64,000 bases of DNA, from the NCBI RefSeq assembly GCF_963678635.1, contig NC_087065.1, positions 22,959,254 to 23,023,253 of the forward strand, given 5' to 3'. Each line of letters begins with the position of its first letter. The first letter of the stretch is position 1. Position numbers and translations under genes: made by a program. Source of the stretch: Symsagittifera roscoffensis. Taxonomy: Eukaryota > Xenacoelomorpha > Acoela > Convolutidae. The notes under the pieces are model-generated. The model was not told the DNA's origin. It worked only from the letters and a program-made list of their open reading frames with translations, and did not search any database. Shown piece by piece: positions 32,881 through 46,256 of this stretch.

Positions 32881-35800
32881 TATAACCTCAACTAGAATAT
32901 ATAATTCAGAAAAGTAAATTGGGTGTTTCTCTATATAAATAAAATTCGGAAAGAATAAACAAATATGACGTTTGGACCCTGATAAATATAGCAATATAGT
33001 TGGTGAAGCTGAATTCGTTTTTTTTTAAATCTCTGAATATCAACAAAGCATACCTTTAAAACTAAGTCACCGTAAATAGTTTTCTGTCATCAGCTGTTAA
33101 GTCCCTTGATGTTGTTGCTTTATTGATTAATGTCTGAAGTGATTTCCAATTAATTAATTGTTTCAATTTTAATGTATCCTATCACTGTAAAAGGAATAAT
33201 AAATAGGAAATTGCAATAAAATTTAATTGATGCTGGACAAAGACATACGTGTTATGCTTGTTTGGCGTTTCGTTGTCTGCATATCGATTTTTTTCTTGTT
33301 TTTTTTTGTTGGATGGTGTTGTTAAAAGTAACAGTACCACTACAGTTTTATGACTACACACAATACCTATGCTCTGCGAAGTACTCGTTAATAATTCATG
33401 AAAAATAAATCAAACAGAGTCTAATTGCAACTATGCGTTTACAGTGTTGTGTTTTTATAACCGGTCTGGATTTTTTGATCTCGGTTTAGTACCAAAAGTT
33501 CACTTACATAAGAGCGTTTTTATGTTCAATTAGTTCCAGCTGGTTTGGTAGAATTCAATTTGGTGAAACGCTGCTGAAAAAAGTGCGCCGTGTAGTTATG
33601 GCCTTTTCAGGTGCCATTGTTGTAAAAGAATCTCAAGCCAGGCCATAACTCACCTGAGCCATCTTTATTTTGATTGACGACTATTTGACATTTGATTGTT
33701 TTAAATATCTCAAGTGAAGAGATTTTAATTTTTGATTAGCCATGCTTGTAATATTTGACATTTTTTGTGATGAAAATTAGCCGCGAGATTGGAACTTGCT
33801 TTGTGTAATTATATTAAATAGTTTATTTATTTTTACGTTGGCTTGTATTTTGTCTGTAACGATAACAAAAATTGATATGCATCAATAAGTTTAACTCGTT
33901 AATCGACAAATGAAAGCTCAAGACTCCTTCATATGAGCTCGTAAATCCTTCCTTTCTTTGTTTCTGTGTCGTTTCATATTGAAAACAGTTGTTTTTTTTA
34001 ACCAGGCATTCGTTTGGTCCCAACATCAGACATATTAGTGAAGAGATCAAATTGTTGTCTGACTGCTATCTGCGATGGTTCAAATTGCAACGAAATGTCA
34101 TTTACGAGCAAAAAACAGCGCATTAAAAAACATTAGTTATGGTGGTATGAGAATGTTCAGCAAGGCCGATATGCCAAAAGCCGTGATGACAATTTAAACA
34201 GATAAAATTTAAATTGAAATCATAATGAAATAAAAATATAATTAATTTAAAAATTTCACTTTAATTTAGATATTTTGATACTACATACCTTCGCGATTAG
34301 CATGGGTATTTTAATTGGGTACCATACTTTTCCCGTAAACTATAGTTTGCTAACTGAATTCGCTTACGATATGTCACGTGCTTCGAGAATTTCACATCCA
34401 ATGACATTTTCTGCGCATTTAGAGGTTATGCCTATGCTTGTGATAAAAACAAGGCACCGTGTTCAGTCCCCTCCGTGAGCAGATTTTTTAAACTTTTAAA
34501 CAGAGAAAAAAGTTTATTAGAAAAATTTAATTGTCGAACTATGGTTTTTCGGATCTTGTTAACTATCCCCCCCCCCTTTGGACCTTGTTAACTATTCTCC
34601 CCCCTATGCATGTATTATTTTTGACAACCATTTCTGTATAAAATATGCATTTCAAAAATGTCAAACATCAATTGGGTTTTCATTTTCGCGCGTTCGTGTT
34701 TGTATTACTCACTATTTATATAATACCTACATAAAAATTTTCAATTAAGTCTACTTTCTGAAAATTGTTTTAAGCTATTGAAAATGTGGCAGCCAAAGTT
34801 GAATTTCTGAAAATCGAAATAGGCGGGGCAATAGTTAACTAGATTCGGTTTTTCAAATCTTTTTATCCGTTCTCTTTCCAAAGCCTGAATTTTTCTTCTG
34901 ATTTAATGATTTTCACAATAAATGAAATTCATTTGATTTTATCCTGGATTCGAGGGTTTCAGAACTTTTTGTTGCTCAAAAACTTAACGACTTTTTTTTG
35001 GCTCAGCGGTCGTCTACTCGAGTGTTTTCTGTTTAGTTACGGCTTGATATATTTTTTTCAATACTAATTTAACAAAGACATTGTGTTTTTAACCTGTTTC
35101 GCAAATACACATCCTAGAGTTCTAGTTGCTTGTCATGGTAAAGCAATTTCAGTCATGATTCGGATTCCAAAGAGCTATGTTTGTGAAAAATCTCTCAGGG
35201 TCGAGAAAAACTGGTCTGAATGTTTTTAACTTTCGGAAACACGGTACGGAGAGCGGATTAAATTTACCCTTTTTCCGACAAAAAATGTTTATTTTCTGTT
35301 TGGCCAAAATTGAATGATTATATACCCGGTTCAAGTGCGTTATATCCTCAGATTTATCATTCACGTTAAATAAGTTAATAACAAGCTCTAATTTTTTGTT
35401 AACTAATTGAGACACTTTATCTCCGAGGAAAAAACAACATATGAGCTGTTTCTGCAGAACCAATGGTTTGTTACTGCTTAAAGATGTATGCAGTTGTTCA
35501 GGTTTTTCTCGGCTGAGAACGTAGCCATACTAGCAGAAACGCGCATGATTTTTTGCCTTAATTGCTAGATTTTTTTGCATTCTATCTACTTTTGATCTTT
35601 TTTGCATCAAACGTCCAGTGCTATTTGCACAACCATGGCTGCTGTTTTTTCTTTTGCATTGATAACGAAGGAACGGCGTGGAACTTCAACCAGTTTTTTT
35701 TTCAAGAGTCGATGAACTTAGTTCGTATTCTTTTATATGTCGTGATGATTTTTTTCAAGTCTAAAAATGCTCTTATAACTACAGAAGTACATTCAAAAAT

Positions 35801-37932
35801 ATTAATGCATTTATGAATGCCCATAGGTATGTGTCCGCTTTTTGAATTCATTTTAAGTTCATCGCTAAAAGTTACTCATTTGCTGAAAGCTGCTTCCAAT
35901 TACGAAAGAGTAAGTGGCGCGAAAAAAAAACGTGATTGATCCCTTGTTTCGAAAGTGGAATATATTTTTGTAGATTTCTCAGCAGAATGAAAATTTTTAA
36001 GTTGTCTGAAAATTCAGTCTTTAAGAGTCGATAAAAGTACTTCAGACTCTTTTATGACGTTATGTTTTCTTCGTTTTTTTTTCTCAGGAAAAGTTCAGGC
36101 CTAAACTTACTTTTTCGCGGTTTGACTTATGATTTTCTCAAGTTCAATTCGTTTCCTTTGTTAAAAGGAAGGCAATCTCCGCTATCGAACATTTTTGTCT
36201 ATATGCTGATGATTGTGAAGCTGTGCAGCCTAGCGAAGTCCTCTCATAAGTTTCACTGAACAGTAAAAGGAGTTGAAAAAAAATAATCAGTCACAAAATA
36301 AAAATCAACGCATATATTTAGTTAAGAGAATAAAAATTGTCAGAAGTTTTTTTGTTTTAATAAAATCCTTCCTATTTTGAGCTGATTTTAATAAAATCCT
36401 TCGTATATAAGGGCCTAGCTAAGATCTTTTGACTACGAAAGAATAATAATGAGTATAAAAAACCCAACTCATTGTGCTGTTTACCGTTATTTTTTGGTAC
36501 TCAGAACACCTCTCTGATGAGCTTCGATTTAATGTCCAAGCAACGCTTTGAAAACATAATTTTTGTTTTTTTTGGGCTCATAATATGTCAAATTTTCAAT
36601 AATGAATAAAAAGTAGTTAGAAAAAAGTATTTAGAAAAAATCTTTAGAATCTGAAGATAAGTTTCGTTCATTTCGTCGGTTGAAAATTAAAAGCTGTAAC
36701 TTCTTTGTCCAATGACTGTAGTTTTCGATTTCCAATTCTTTTGTTTAAGCTATTTAGTTGGACTCGTGCTCTCTAGAATCTGATATGCCTGCGTCAAGGA
36801 AAGTGATCGAAACAGAAAGAATTATCTTTCTTTTTACTATGCTCACATTAATGTCCCAATTTTCGCCCCAGCGGTAGGGGTGTGGTGGCGTTGAATCTAA
36901 CTTGCCGGAGGTATTTTTAATAATTTACAAGAAATGAAGATTGCTTCCACAAAAGAGTAAATGAGTTGCTTTGCTCAAACTCTACTCTTCGCCCCTTGTG
37001 ACGTTCAAATTTAGAAGTCTTTCTTCGTGGACAAAATTTTTTCCAAATACCAAGGTCCTTCCCACTATCTTTTTGAAACAATAACAAAAAATACTAGGAA
37101 ATAGTGGCTCAATCGAAACTTTCTTTAACATTTTGCTCTGTTTATTGTTAATTATCCGATATTTCTGAATTTTAGATAATATGCTCATCTGATGCCGTGC
37201 ACTTTGTGCAAGGCATTTTTTGCTGTGCCTTGGAACCAATCGCATAGAATTCGTGATTCTGGAAGCAATTGTTATTTTTGGAGTAGATAACAGTTTCAGA
37301 TCGAAGCATTTTTTGGCGAAGCTTTTTAGCAGCTCTTCATTTACAAGATACCTCAACCTCACTATTGATTAGTTAATGTATCAGCTCAAATTCAGTGGTT
37401 ACAATTTGTCTTTTGCAATCTCTACTGAAGATAAGTCAACTTAGAAACGCTGATAATTCTGAACCATGATTCGCACTACGCCCTAATTGAGCTTATCTTT
37501 TTGTGCTTTTACTGCAATTTGGCTACTTATTGCCACTCCTTTACTGAATTTTGCAAAGTTTGCCATTTGATGTTGGTATTTTTGCTGCAAATGTAGAATA
37601 GTACTAATGTATAGTTATTTGGATGCTGAATTGGATTGAATTGATTTGAGTGATTTTTATCTCTGAAGTTTCGCAATATTGCACACTTTAAATTGAAAAT
37701 ATTTTATTTTTATGCCATCTTGTGTCTCCAGTCGTTTTCAGATTTTTTCAAACATTCCATTTTTCCTCTATGTTCTTGAATAATTATCGTTGTAATCAGG
37801 AATCAGAATTCAATTTCCAAATAAAATTGTGACCAAAAATTCCAATTCGTTCTACCTTTGTTATCATCATCATCTTATATTTTACGTAATTGCTAGTACT
37901 GTAGCATCTATATTAAGAAGCATCTAAACATA
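32881..37932. repeat. Spacer with R3, R4 and GCGATTAGCAAG repeats
   Basis: A GCGATTAGCATGGG block lies at 34291-34345, C-rich runs next to TTAACTA at 34558-34610, a partial R4 at 35145-35230 and an R3 copy at 35755-36020. The - strand open frame 36982-37362 (126 codons) has no recognisable similarity and I do not call it. Nothing else stands out. Confidence 0.5.
35755..36020 (+). repeat. Long dispersed repeat R3, copy 2
   Basis: It matches 18955-19235 and 56090-56345 in block order, including TTAATGCATTTATGAATGC, TAGGTATG and GTGGCGCGAAAAAA. Confidence 0.6.
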
Positions 37933-39062
37933 ATGACGTCATCGCCTAGTAGTGACGGTGGCAAGAGTGCGCATAGAATGGGCAAATGGTATTTTGGGGG
38001 CGTGGCCTCTGCCATGGCCGCCTGTTGCACCCATCCTCTCGATCTAGTCAAGGTAAGATTCAAAAAAAAATCTTTTTCATCTCACGTGACACAAATGGTT
38101 TCAGATAAAAAGTGTTTACGCCTCTTGAAGCATTTAAATGGCCGCACAATTTTGAGAACTTCAACTTACAAAAATGTCAAGTTTCTTCATCCAAGTATTA
38201 CTAAAATTAACTTTTGTGAGAGAGCACCCTAAATTACACGATGTTTCTGGTGTTTTCTTATTAAGGAAATCAAATTTTTTGTCAGGTACATCTGCAGACC
38301 ATAGCTAGTACAAAAGAGTCGTTATCCATGAGCAGAGCTTTTGTTCACGTGGTCAAAACAGAAGGAGTAATCGGCCTATACAATGGAATCAGTGCATCTA
38401 TGCTTCGCCAACTAACTTATTCTACAGCTCGCTTTGGCGTATACGAAAGTGCTAAAAACTTCCTCCAATCTACCGGCCAAGAAATGAACCTAATCGTAAA
38501 AATATCCATATCCGGAGGCGCTGGCTTCTTCGGAGGTATCATCGGAACTCCTGGTGATCTGTTGAACGTCCGCATGCAGAACGATATCAAAGTACCTCCA
38601 GAGCAAAGAAGAAATTACAAGCACGCTTGTGATGGCTTAATACGAGTCGTTCGAGAGGAAGGTTTCGCACGTTTGTTCGGCGGATGTAGCATGGCAAGCA
38701 CGAGAGGAGCTTTAATGTCAGTCGGTCAAATTGCAACTTATGACACTATTAAAGAGCAAATTTTATACTTTGGGCTGTTAAAAGATGGTCTAATATGTCA
38801 TTTTGCGAGTTCGACAGTCGCGGGTACTATCGCAACTGGGCTAACTATGCCGATTGATGTGATGAAGACAAAAATGATGAATGCAAAGCCCGGCGAATTC
38901 AGAGGTATTGGCCACTGCTTTGTTCACACATTGAAAGTCGGACCCTCTGCTTTCTACAAGGGGTTCTTTCCCGCATTTATCAGATTGGCTCCTCAAACAA
39001 TTCTAACTTTTGTCTTCCTAGAACAACTCAAAATTTATTTCGGAAAAGATGTGTATTTCTGA
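37933..39062 (+). CDS. SLC25A10: Mitochondrial dicarboxylate carrier (SLC25A10 type), two exons
   Basis: Exons 37933-38052 and 38286-39062 join in phase 0 across a 233-bp GT-AG intron, giving 298 codons. The three carrier repeats show the signature P-x-[DE]-x-x-[KR]: HPLDLVK at the exon junction, TPGDLLNVR, and MPIDVMKTK. Family strings include WYFGGVAS, VRMQNDIKVPPEQRRNY and TILTFVFLEQL. This carrier exchanges malate or succinate for phosphate across the inner mitochondrial membrane. Length is typical (287-300). The short N-terminal Ser-rich extension is usual variation. AATAAA lies at 39220-39225. No convincing acceptor-like site is close to the ATG, unlike several neighbours. Part of exon 2 (38546-38747) is duplicated at 42196-42397. 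Confidence 0.95.
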
Positions 39063-40214
39063 ATTTGCATCTAGTATGTGCGTAGTTAGTAATAGAATTA
39101 TAAATGAATGTAATTTGTATCGTGAAAGATAATTGTTGGAATCTGACCTTTATAACAGTTAACAATTTTCATTATGGGAAGCGTTTCAAAGCTGATGAAT
39201 TATATGAATGTCAATTTAAAATAAAAACGTCACAATTGAGGTCAGGTTCCGGTCTTTTTGATATTACTATTAATAATTGAACTGTGCAATGGTTGATTAA
39301 GTTTCGTTCGCTGGAATGGCAGCAATCATATCTTTGGATAAAATTGCGAGTTTTGTAAAAGACTCTGATGTGGTGATATACACAGGGCAATAAAAATTGG
39401 CTGATATGTTTTAACAAGCGGAGCGCATGCTTATACAAAGAACCCACTTTTTAAACATGCCATTTTTCTCCATCAACCAAGTTACGAGTGTTTATGCAGA
39501 CCAGATCGATTCTTAGATTTTGGTGAATTGACATTCTACTTCTTGGTTTGTCTTGTAATCGGGACTTGTTTCTTGTAATCAATTTTCTTACAAATTTTTA
39601 AGAAATTGAATTTCCATTATAATTCAACCTGAACTTCTGGGCTCCTTCCCACTTGGTCTAGAGGTAACGCGGTTGCCTTTGCATTCTTAAGTGTGGGGTT
39701 CAAAAACAGGCCAAACCTAATCGCCAAAGTTTTTTTTAACAACAGTTTTGATGGCATTTTTTGTTTTGTGCTCAATGGACGACTACGCAGGTACTTTCGG
39801 CTTAGTGGCCGCTCGGTAAATACGAAGCTCTTTTTGCATCTGTGTCCTTTTGGCATCCCTTCTATTCCAAAATCCCATAGACCTTTGTGCACAGGAACTG
39901 TCATCAAACGAACTTTTTGGGCTATATTTTCTCATAATTTTTCTCGATTTGTTCTACTACTATTACTAAAAGAATTAAATTCTCTTGAAATATATACAAA
40001 GCATGAAACAAATTAATACAGTACGATCTACAAGTAGGCCAGTTAAATTTTAGGCGCCGAGAGCATGAAAGTTCCATGGAAAGTAAAAAAACAATTCGTT
40101 TAGTTAAAAATTTTCTAAGTTGTCGCTTGAGCTGAAATGGTGGAAAATATGCTGATGTTAGTGTTTTACAATGTAGTCACTGGAAAGAGTTAATCGTGGG
40201 AAAATGAATCATCA
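39063..40214. repeat. SLC25A10 3' UTR and SINE relic
   Basis: The 3' UTR runs to about 39250. At 39643-39850 a tRNA-like head (ACTTGGTCTAGAGGTAACG, B box GGGTTCAAA) is followed by CGGCTTAGTGGCCGC (about 39799) and a palindrome variant TACGAAGCTCTTTTTGC. The rest is AT-rich. Confidence 0.6.
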
Positions 40215-40975
40215 CTAATGCTTTTTAATGCTTCGATGATTGCAGGAAATGAAGGGTCGCAGATTGGTTTTTCCAGAGACCCTCTTGAAGTGCATACTCA
40301 CAGACCGAAAAACGTCCAGGCCATTTTCGCGGCGACGAAGCTTGTTGAAGAAACATAGGTCATAAAGTGTAAGATAATATGATATGGGTGGGCATTTTGT
40401 GCTCTGTAACTTCAGCATGTGGTCATGGGAGAGCGTAACCCATCTGAGCGCCCGCTTGTTGAATGTCTTCAATTTACGTTAACAAAATAGCGATGGCGAC
40501 CACGCTTCGCCAGCATAGAAGATACCTGACAGAATACATAACTTGTAAAACTTCTGACGGATTCCATGGGACTTGCAGGTGGAATATTGCGCCTCATCAA
40601 ATGAAGAGTTCGATTTGCTACATTGAGCTTTAAGATGATGTGATCATTCCAAGATCAGTTAAAGGAAATGAGTACACCGAGATCTTCAACAGTTGGGTGA
40701 CAGGGATAAGGAAGCCTGAGACACTGAAATTCGTGACGCCGCATGGAACAAGAAGCTGGGTTTTTGTCAGAATGGAGCGTGTGACCTTTTTGGAAAGACC
40801 ATGCAACAATAGCGTCAATATCGGACTGGATGTCTTCGGCCGATGAGGAACTTGTTATCTTGCAATCGTCAGCAAATAAGAAGCAACTGAGTGAAGTTTT
40901 GGCGTCAGGAAGGTTGTTAATGAAAAGGGGGCCTGAAAATCGGGAACAGGGGTCCACTTTTAGTGTTTTGGAAAT
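40215..40975 (-). pseudogene. Degraded LINE reverse transcriptase (C-terminal half)
   Basis: On the - strand the frame from 40957 gives a remnant of the GPLLF/INDLPD region, FADDCKI (motif C, about 40860-40880) and a helix-rich thumb with VAWSFQKGHTLHSDK. After frameshifts, the frame at 40472-40215 gives RALRWVTLSHD and a Leu-rich YYLTLYDLCFFNKL segment, which is the usual C-terminal region after the RT of CR1/RTE-like elements. Stops and frameshifts show it is dead. It is higher in GC than its surroundings and is distinct from the relic at 27.7-28.8 kb. Confidence 0.75.
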
Positions 40976-41766
40976 TTAAAAATTATATTTTTCAAAACTT
41001 GAGATTGTCGAATTTTTTTGTTATGATGCCAGGTTACTACCAGCAGTTGCTGATGTGGCCTCTATCGTAATATTTTTGCTTGAAGTTTTTATGATACTTT
41101 TAACTAAACTAAGAAAAAAAGTCTGCTGTTTTTAAAATTATGCTGGAATAACGTGTTGATGACAGCAATTGATATTTTTACAGGCTAATGAAAAAAAATG
41201 AACTTAATTAAACAAAAATCGTATTTATAATTTAAGTGATTTTGCAACTGAAATCGTTTCAAAAGCTTTTTAAAGTTTTTTAAACATGAAAAGTGCACTT
41301 GTATGCTGTAGGCCACCTAATTGTTTTGTTTCAGATTTAAAACTACAAAAATCTGGAAACCAGTATTTTTGCAGATTTTGCCGTTCTAGTTTTTAAAAGA
41401 ACCTTGAAATTGAAATAATTTTATGAGTAGAAAGCGTTGTTATAATGATGCCCCCGTCTGTTGTAATGGTTGCATTAACTTCGTTGTTTTTCATATATTT
41501 TTTAAAAAGACAATTTTGGCGTTCATGAATATCTTTGAAGCACCGGAGGCGCGTTACACGCTAGTTGATTTTGAACCTATCTATCTTTTATTTAAACGCA
41601 ACGCTAAAAGCTCTAAGGACGCTATGTTCAAGAGATTTTCCTCGGCGACAATAGTTAACAAACGGCATTGGGGACAATGTTTAAGCGAAAACCATGAATC
41701 TTCTGTTAATTGTTTTCAATCCAATATGCTCAAATTTGGAAATTTTAATTCTTTTCTGTATGTTTC
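40976..41766. other. AT-rich spacer before the satellite-like array
   Basis: An open frame 41423-41809 on the + strand runs into the array. It starts in ordinary AT-rich sequence and has no recognisable similarity, so I do not call it. Nothing else is seen. Confidence 0.4.
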
Positions 41767-43170
41767 AACTTTTTGCTACCACGTATATCAACTTAAGGTC
41801 TTTCTTTAGGCAAGGCTAAATGTCTAGACAGTTTGTCTTGAATTTTTGAGAAACTTCCTCAATTCCGGCACTTGAATGACTTACGCCTAAATTTGAAATT
41901 TTCAAATCGATAGTGGGGTTCTGTCAGCTGTCGGGATACTCACTGGAGTTGCCAATTTTGTCTCGAGTTATGTCTCCTCAAATATTTTTGGCTTCCGTGA
42001 TATGACGTTTTTTATGTTTTTTCAAAAATTTTCAAAACATTTAAAATTTAAAAAAATTAGCAGGCGTTGAAATAAGCAATCTTATGGTGGGGTGCTGTCA
42101 GAGTAATTTCATGCGTTGCAAATCATGCCTCCAAATATTTCTGCTCAAGTTCTTTTAGCTTTCAAGATACGACGTTTATTCGTGATCTTTTTGAAAACTC
42201 CTGGTGATCTGTTGAACGTCCGCATGCAGAACGATATCAAAGTACCTCCAGAGCAAAGAAGAAATTACAAGCACGCTTGTGATGGCTTAATACGAGTCGT
42301 TCGAGAGGAAGGTTTCGCACGTTTGTTCGGCGGATGTAGCATGGCAAGCACGAGAGGAGCTTTAATGTCAGTCGGTCAAATTGCAACTTATGACACTTTT
42401 TGCTACCGCGTATATCAACTTAAGGTCTTTCTTTAGGCAAGGCTAAATGTCTAGACAGTTTGTCTTGAATTTTTGAGAAACTTCCTCAATTCCGGCACTT
42501 GAATCACTAACGCCTAAATTTGAAATTTTCAAATCGATAGTGGGGTTCTGTCAGCTGTCGGGATACTCACTGGAGTTGCCAATTTTGTCTCGAGTTATGT
42601 CTCCTCAAATATTTTTGGCTTCCGTGATATGACGTTTTTTATGTTTTTTCAAAAATTTTCAAAACATTTAAAATTTAAAAAATTAGCAGGCGTTGAAATA
42701 AGCAATCTTATGGTGGGGTGCTGTCAGAGTAATTTCATGCGTTGCAAATCATGCCTCCAAATATTTCTGCTCAAGTTCTTTTAGCTTTCGAGATACGACG
42801 TTTATTCGTGATCTTTTTGAAAAAATTTCAAAAAATTTAGATTGGAAAAAAACTGGCCAAAGTTTGAAATTAGCAATCCTATGATGAAGAACTGTCAGAT
42901 TGGTTTCAGGATTTGAAACTTTTGCCTCCAAATTTGATTGCTCAAATTCTTTTAGCTTCCGAGAATTAAAGTTTTTTATGGTTTTTGAAAAATGTTCAAA
43001 ACACTTAAAACTAAAAATTATCACAAAAGTTGAAATTAGCAACCCTATGATAAAGTGCTGTCAGAGTTTTCCAGGAGTTGTAAATTTGGCCTTGAAATAT
43101 GTTTTTTAGTTTTTGAGGTATGAGAGTTTTGTTATTTTTTCATAAATTTTCGAAAAACTTGGATTTCAAA
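41767..43170 (+). repeat. Satellite-like array of ~150-180-bp units with a 629-bp higher-order duplication
   Basis: Degenerate units share the string order GTTGAAATNAGCAAT, TATGNTGNGGTGCTGTCAG, TGCCTCCAAATATTT, TTTTAGCTTNCGAGATA and TTTTTGAAAAA. About six units are seen. The pair of units at 41767-42195 is repeated almost identically at 42396-42824, with only a few substitutions. The carrier exon fragment lies exactly between the two copies. Confidence 0.8.
42196..42397 (+). pseudogene. 202-bp copy of SLC25A10 exon 2
   Basis: By eye it is identical over 202 bp to 38546-38747 (TPGDLLNVR through the second carrier repeat to ATYDT). No start, stop or splice signals come with it. At the left junction both sequences share AA, and at the right junction ACT, so the junctions carry 2-3 bp microhomology. 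Identity with the parent means it is very recent, is under gene conversion, or is an assembly artefact. Confidence 0.9.
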
Positions 43171-46100
43171 ACTTCTAAGTTTTTTGAATTTTTCATCGCT
43201 TCAATGGCTTGCTTAGAAAAATTTTGCGAACCGGTTCAGGTACAAGTATGAGAGTTGGGACCATCAACTTTAGATGGTTCTCTGAAGAACATTACTGAGC
43301 CCTAAAGTGTTCGAAAACATTCGTTAACTGTGATTTTGAAATTTTCACGCAATTTGCGGGATCCATCTTTCATACTGGCTTTTTCACGGGACCTAACAAT
43401 TATACTTGTGCCCCGATTCAAGCTAAAATATGCTTGAACTATTTCAAAGATTCGTTTCTTTCTGCGTGCCGATTGAGTAACAAAGATATGCTTGCTAGTT
43501 TGCATTTAAAACATTCATAGATACACTTTCTTTTAATATCGAGGCAACTTTTTTGCTTTCTAGTCTCAAAATCATCTCAAATGTAACTTACTCTTCGGAT
43601 TCTAAACAGTATTCAAATGTTCGTAGGAATAAATTTTTTAAGTTAAAAGCATTGTGTCAATTGGATTTGTACTGTCTACTAATAGCCTTTCCATCACTTC
43701 TGCAATCCCCGTAGATATATCCAAGTTTTTGTATGTAGGTATTTTTATCTTTACGGGGAGGCTATAGGTCGAAGAAGTTATTGCCGCGTCATTTTTGCTG
43801 CCATTTACTATTTACGGTCCGAAACATTGTCTATGGTAGGTTACAACTTATTCTTGACGTTTATTTTTTCAGGGGAAGCGCACGCCATTCATTTTTTAAA
43901 TCCACCTGTACTCTATCTGGCAAACTGAAGCATTCACAAAATATAATAGGCGAAGTAGCAGCCGTTGCAAACCAGTTCAATAAACTCATCTTCATAAATA
44001 TTGGAAAGCACACTAGAATTTCCACCAAGGTTATGATTGCAGTCTGTATCTTTGTTTGCAAGAACTTCCAGGTGTGTACACTCATTTTTGATAAGTACTT
44101 ATTGTCTGTAAAATAACGGCATGGAAATCTCCCTCTATGAAAACTAGATCCATAGACTCGGTCCTGAATCTTTCTAACTGCATCTAATTTGCCAGAGAAA
44201 ACATGTCTGGCAGGAGTAGCTTGTGAGAATTGATCTGAGAGATCATCCACTTATTTTTCAAGTAAAGAGCCATCAATTGTAACCAGATTCTACCAATTGA
44301 ATTTTGGCTAACCAAAGCTCCTGAAAAAGCTTATGTTCTAAAAATAAACTGGCATTCAGTACTGACATTGTCTTCCTGAAAAATAAATCCTTTTTGAAAA
44401 TGCTCTGAAGTAAATTATTTTTTTCTATCGAATGTCAACAATCTACAATGCTTTAAAATTTCAATTCTCTAAAGTTCTTTGGCAGTTATTGTTTTGATTT
44501 CAAAACTGAAACAAAAAAGCATGATTTCCAGTGCAATTAATAATATGTAAGTGTCGAAAAAAAATCGCCGAAGCTGACCAAGATCTCGAAGTCGTAGCCC
44601 AAGTTTACTTGCCTTTTCGTAATATCTCTTGCTCCTCGGCCAAAAAAAGCATCAACTCTTCACTTTAAAAAAAGCCAGCGAATTTCATTTATTATCATAC
44701 TAATTTTTACCAGATCAAAGTACGATTTGGAAGCCTAACTATTGTTTTTACCCGATCGTTTCTAGAGAACCACGAAACATTATCGAGGGAATCACGAAAA
44801 ACAAGAATGTACAATAAAAAACAAGACTGTCAAAGTCCTTCTCGATGAAGCCCACTGGCTCCGGTTGAGTTTTTGAGTTCCACTCTGAGTACTTTCTGGG
44901 CATCCCACTACATAATGAAGATAACCATGGAGTTGCAGCAAAATCCTTGCATCATTGTTACAGATTTTAGCTTCGAAAACTCCGCTAAAGTTGGCTTATC
45001 GATTTTTTTCTGATTTCGCAAACGTTCCCTTTCCTTGAGTTAGAAGTTTGTGTTATTTTGAATTTCTGAGTTATTCTATTTTCAGCTGCCCGTCCATAGC
45101 AATTTTATGAAAATTGGGCCCATACTTACTTCAAATGTTTTCAATTTTCAACCGCATTTTAAGCGTGGAGTTAGGATCACACGTCAGTGAAAGGCAATGG
45201 GATTGAATGGAAAAATAGCTATTGGAAAGCATTGGTATTTAAAAAAAGGCAGTGGGATTGAAGGAACAAAAAACTGATGGCGTTTTACATAATTAACAGG
45301 TGTCAGTCAAATCTCTTAATCACGTACTTAAACTGTTTAAATTTTAAAAAATATTTGTAGGGTAATTTGACAAAGGTAGATTGGAATAGGGCAAATTGGA
45401 AGAAAAGGTTTAAAGAACTTAGGGTAAATTAGTCTGCTACCAATAAACGGAATATGCCTTTCGTCTATTCCTTCCACTGTTAATTTAAATAATTATTGAT
45501 ACTAATTGCGTAAGATTTGATTTGATTTTTATGTATGATTTTACCCATATGTTTTGTCAATTTTTTACCCTTTTAATTTCAAATGGTGTTGCAACCCGGC
45601 AACATAGTTTTTTCTTAAAAACTTTGGTTTGAAAATGATCTTTTCACTGATAATTTTGAGTAGATATTTTGTTGTTCGATCGGTTGCTAAATTGAACGAA
45701 TGTTTAAATTAGACATATTTTGATGATTAATTATGCCTAATATGTCTTCATATCTGAGATTTTTTTTGCTTTTTTTTTGTTTTGAGCGTTGCATTTCTAT
45801 ATACTATTGTCTTAGCTTCTATAAAATGATCAGTTATTCACAGAATTTCAAAGTAACAGAAGGAAAAATTTTGTTACAATTCAAATAAATTGTGAAAAAC
45901 ATGCTTCTGAAGTATTGCAAAGTTCATTCGCGGCTTTTCAAACAGGCGCGCTCAGTTTCGCTCAAACTGGTGCTCTTCGGATGTTAAATTATAAAATTTA
46001 TACATTTTAGTAGTACGCATAGCTAGAAAACAAATTTATTTATTATTATATCTCAATACACTAACGGTTCATTTTTACACTAGCAAGCTTGCGAGTGTTA

Positions 46101-46256
46101 GTGTGTTAGTACGAGCTTTCTTTTTTCGAACCTTACTCGCAAATAAAATTGTTCATTATTTGGTGGAACTTTTGCTATAATCACGATCTGTAACATTGGA
46201 AATTTCATAGCATCTGTTCTCTGCTTTATTTGAAGCTAGTGTATGTTATCAATTAA
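43171..46256. other. Spacer with one possible small ORF
   Basis: The - strand frame 44250-43861 (129 codons, one likely membrane segment, AATAAA overlapping its stop) has less T-rich composition than its surroundings. I have no family match and hold it only as a weak candidate gene or exon. The rest shows no recognised feature. A tandem GGCAGTGGGATTGAA-like pair lies near 45190-45265. Confidence 0.3.

Noticed and set aside
36982..37362. 126-codon open frame on the - strand
   Set aside because: No recognised motif, no clear start context or polyadenylation signal; kept only as a note.
41423..41809. 128-codon open frame on the + strand
   Set aside because: Its end is inside the satellite-like array and no domain is visible; probably chance.
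42116..42436. Open frame spanning the duplicated carrier fragment
   Set aside because: It is a chance fusion of array sequence with the copied exon; no promoter, start context or splice signals support a gene.
43861..44250. Overlapping open frames on both strands
   Set aside because: The - strand one looks slightly coding-like, but without a family match or splice evidence I did not call a gene.
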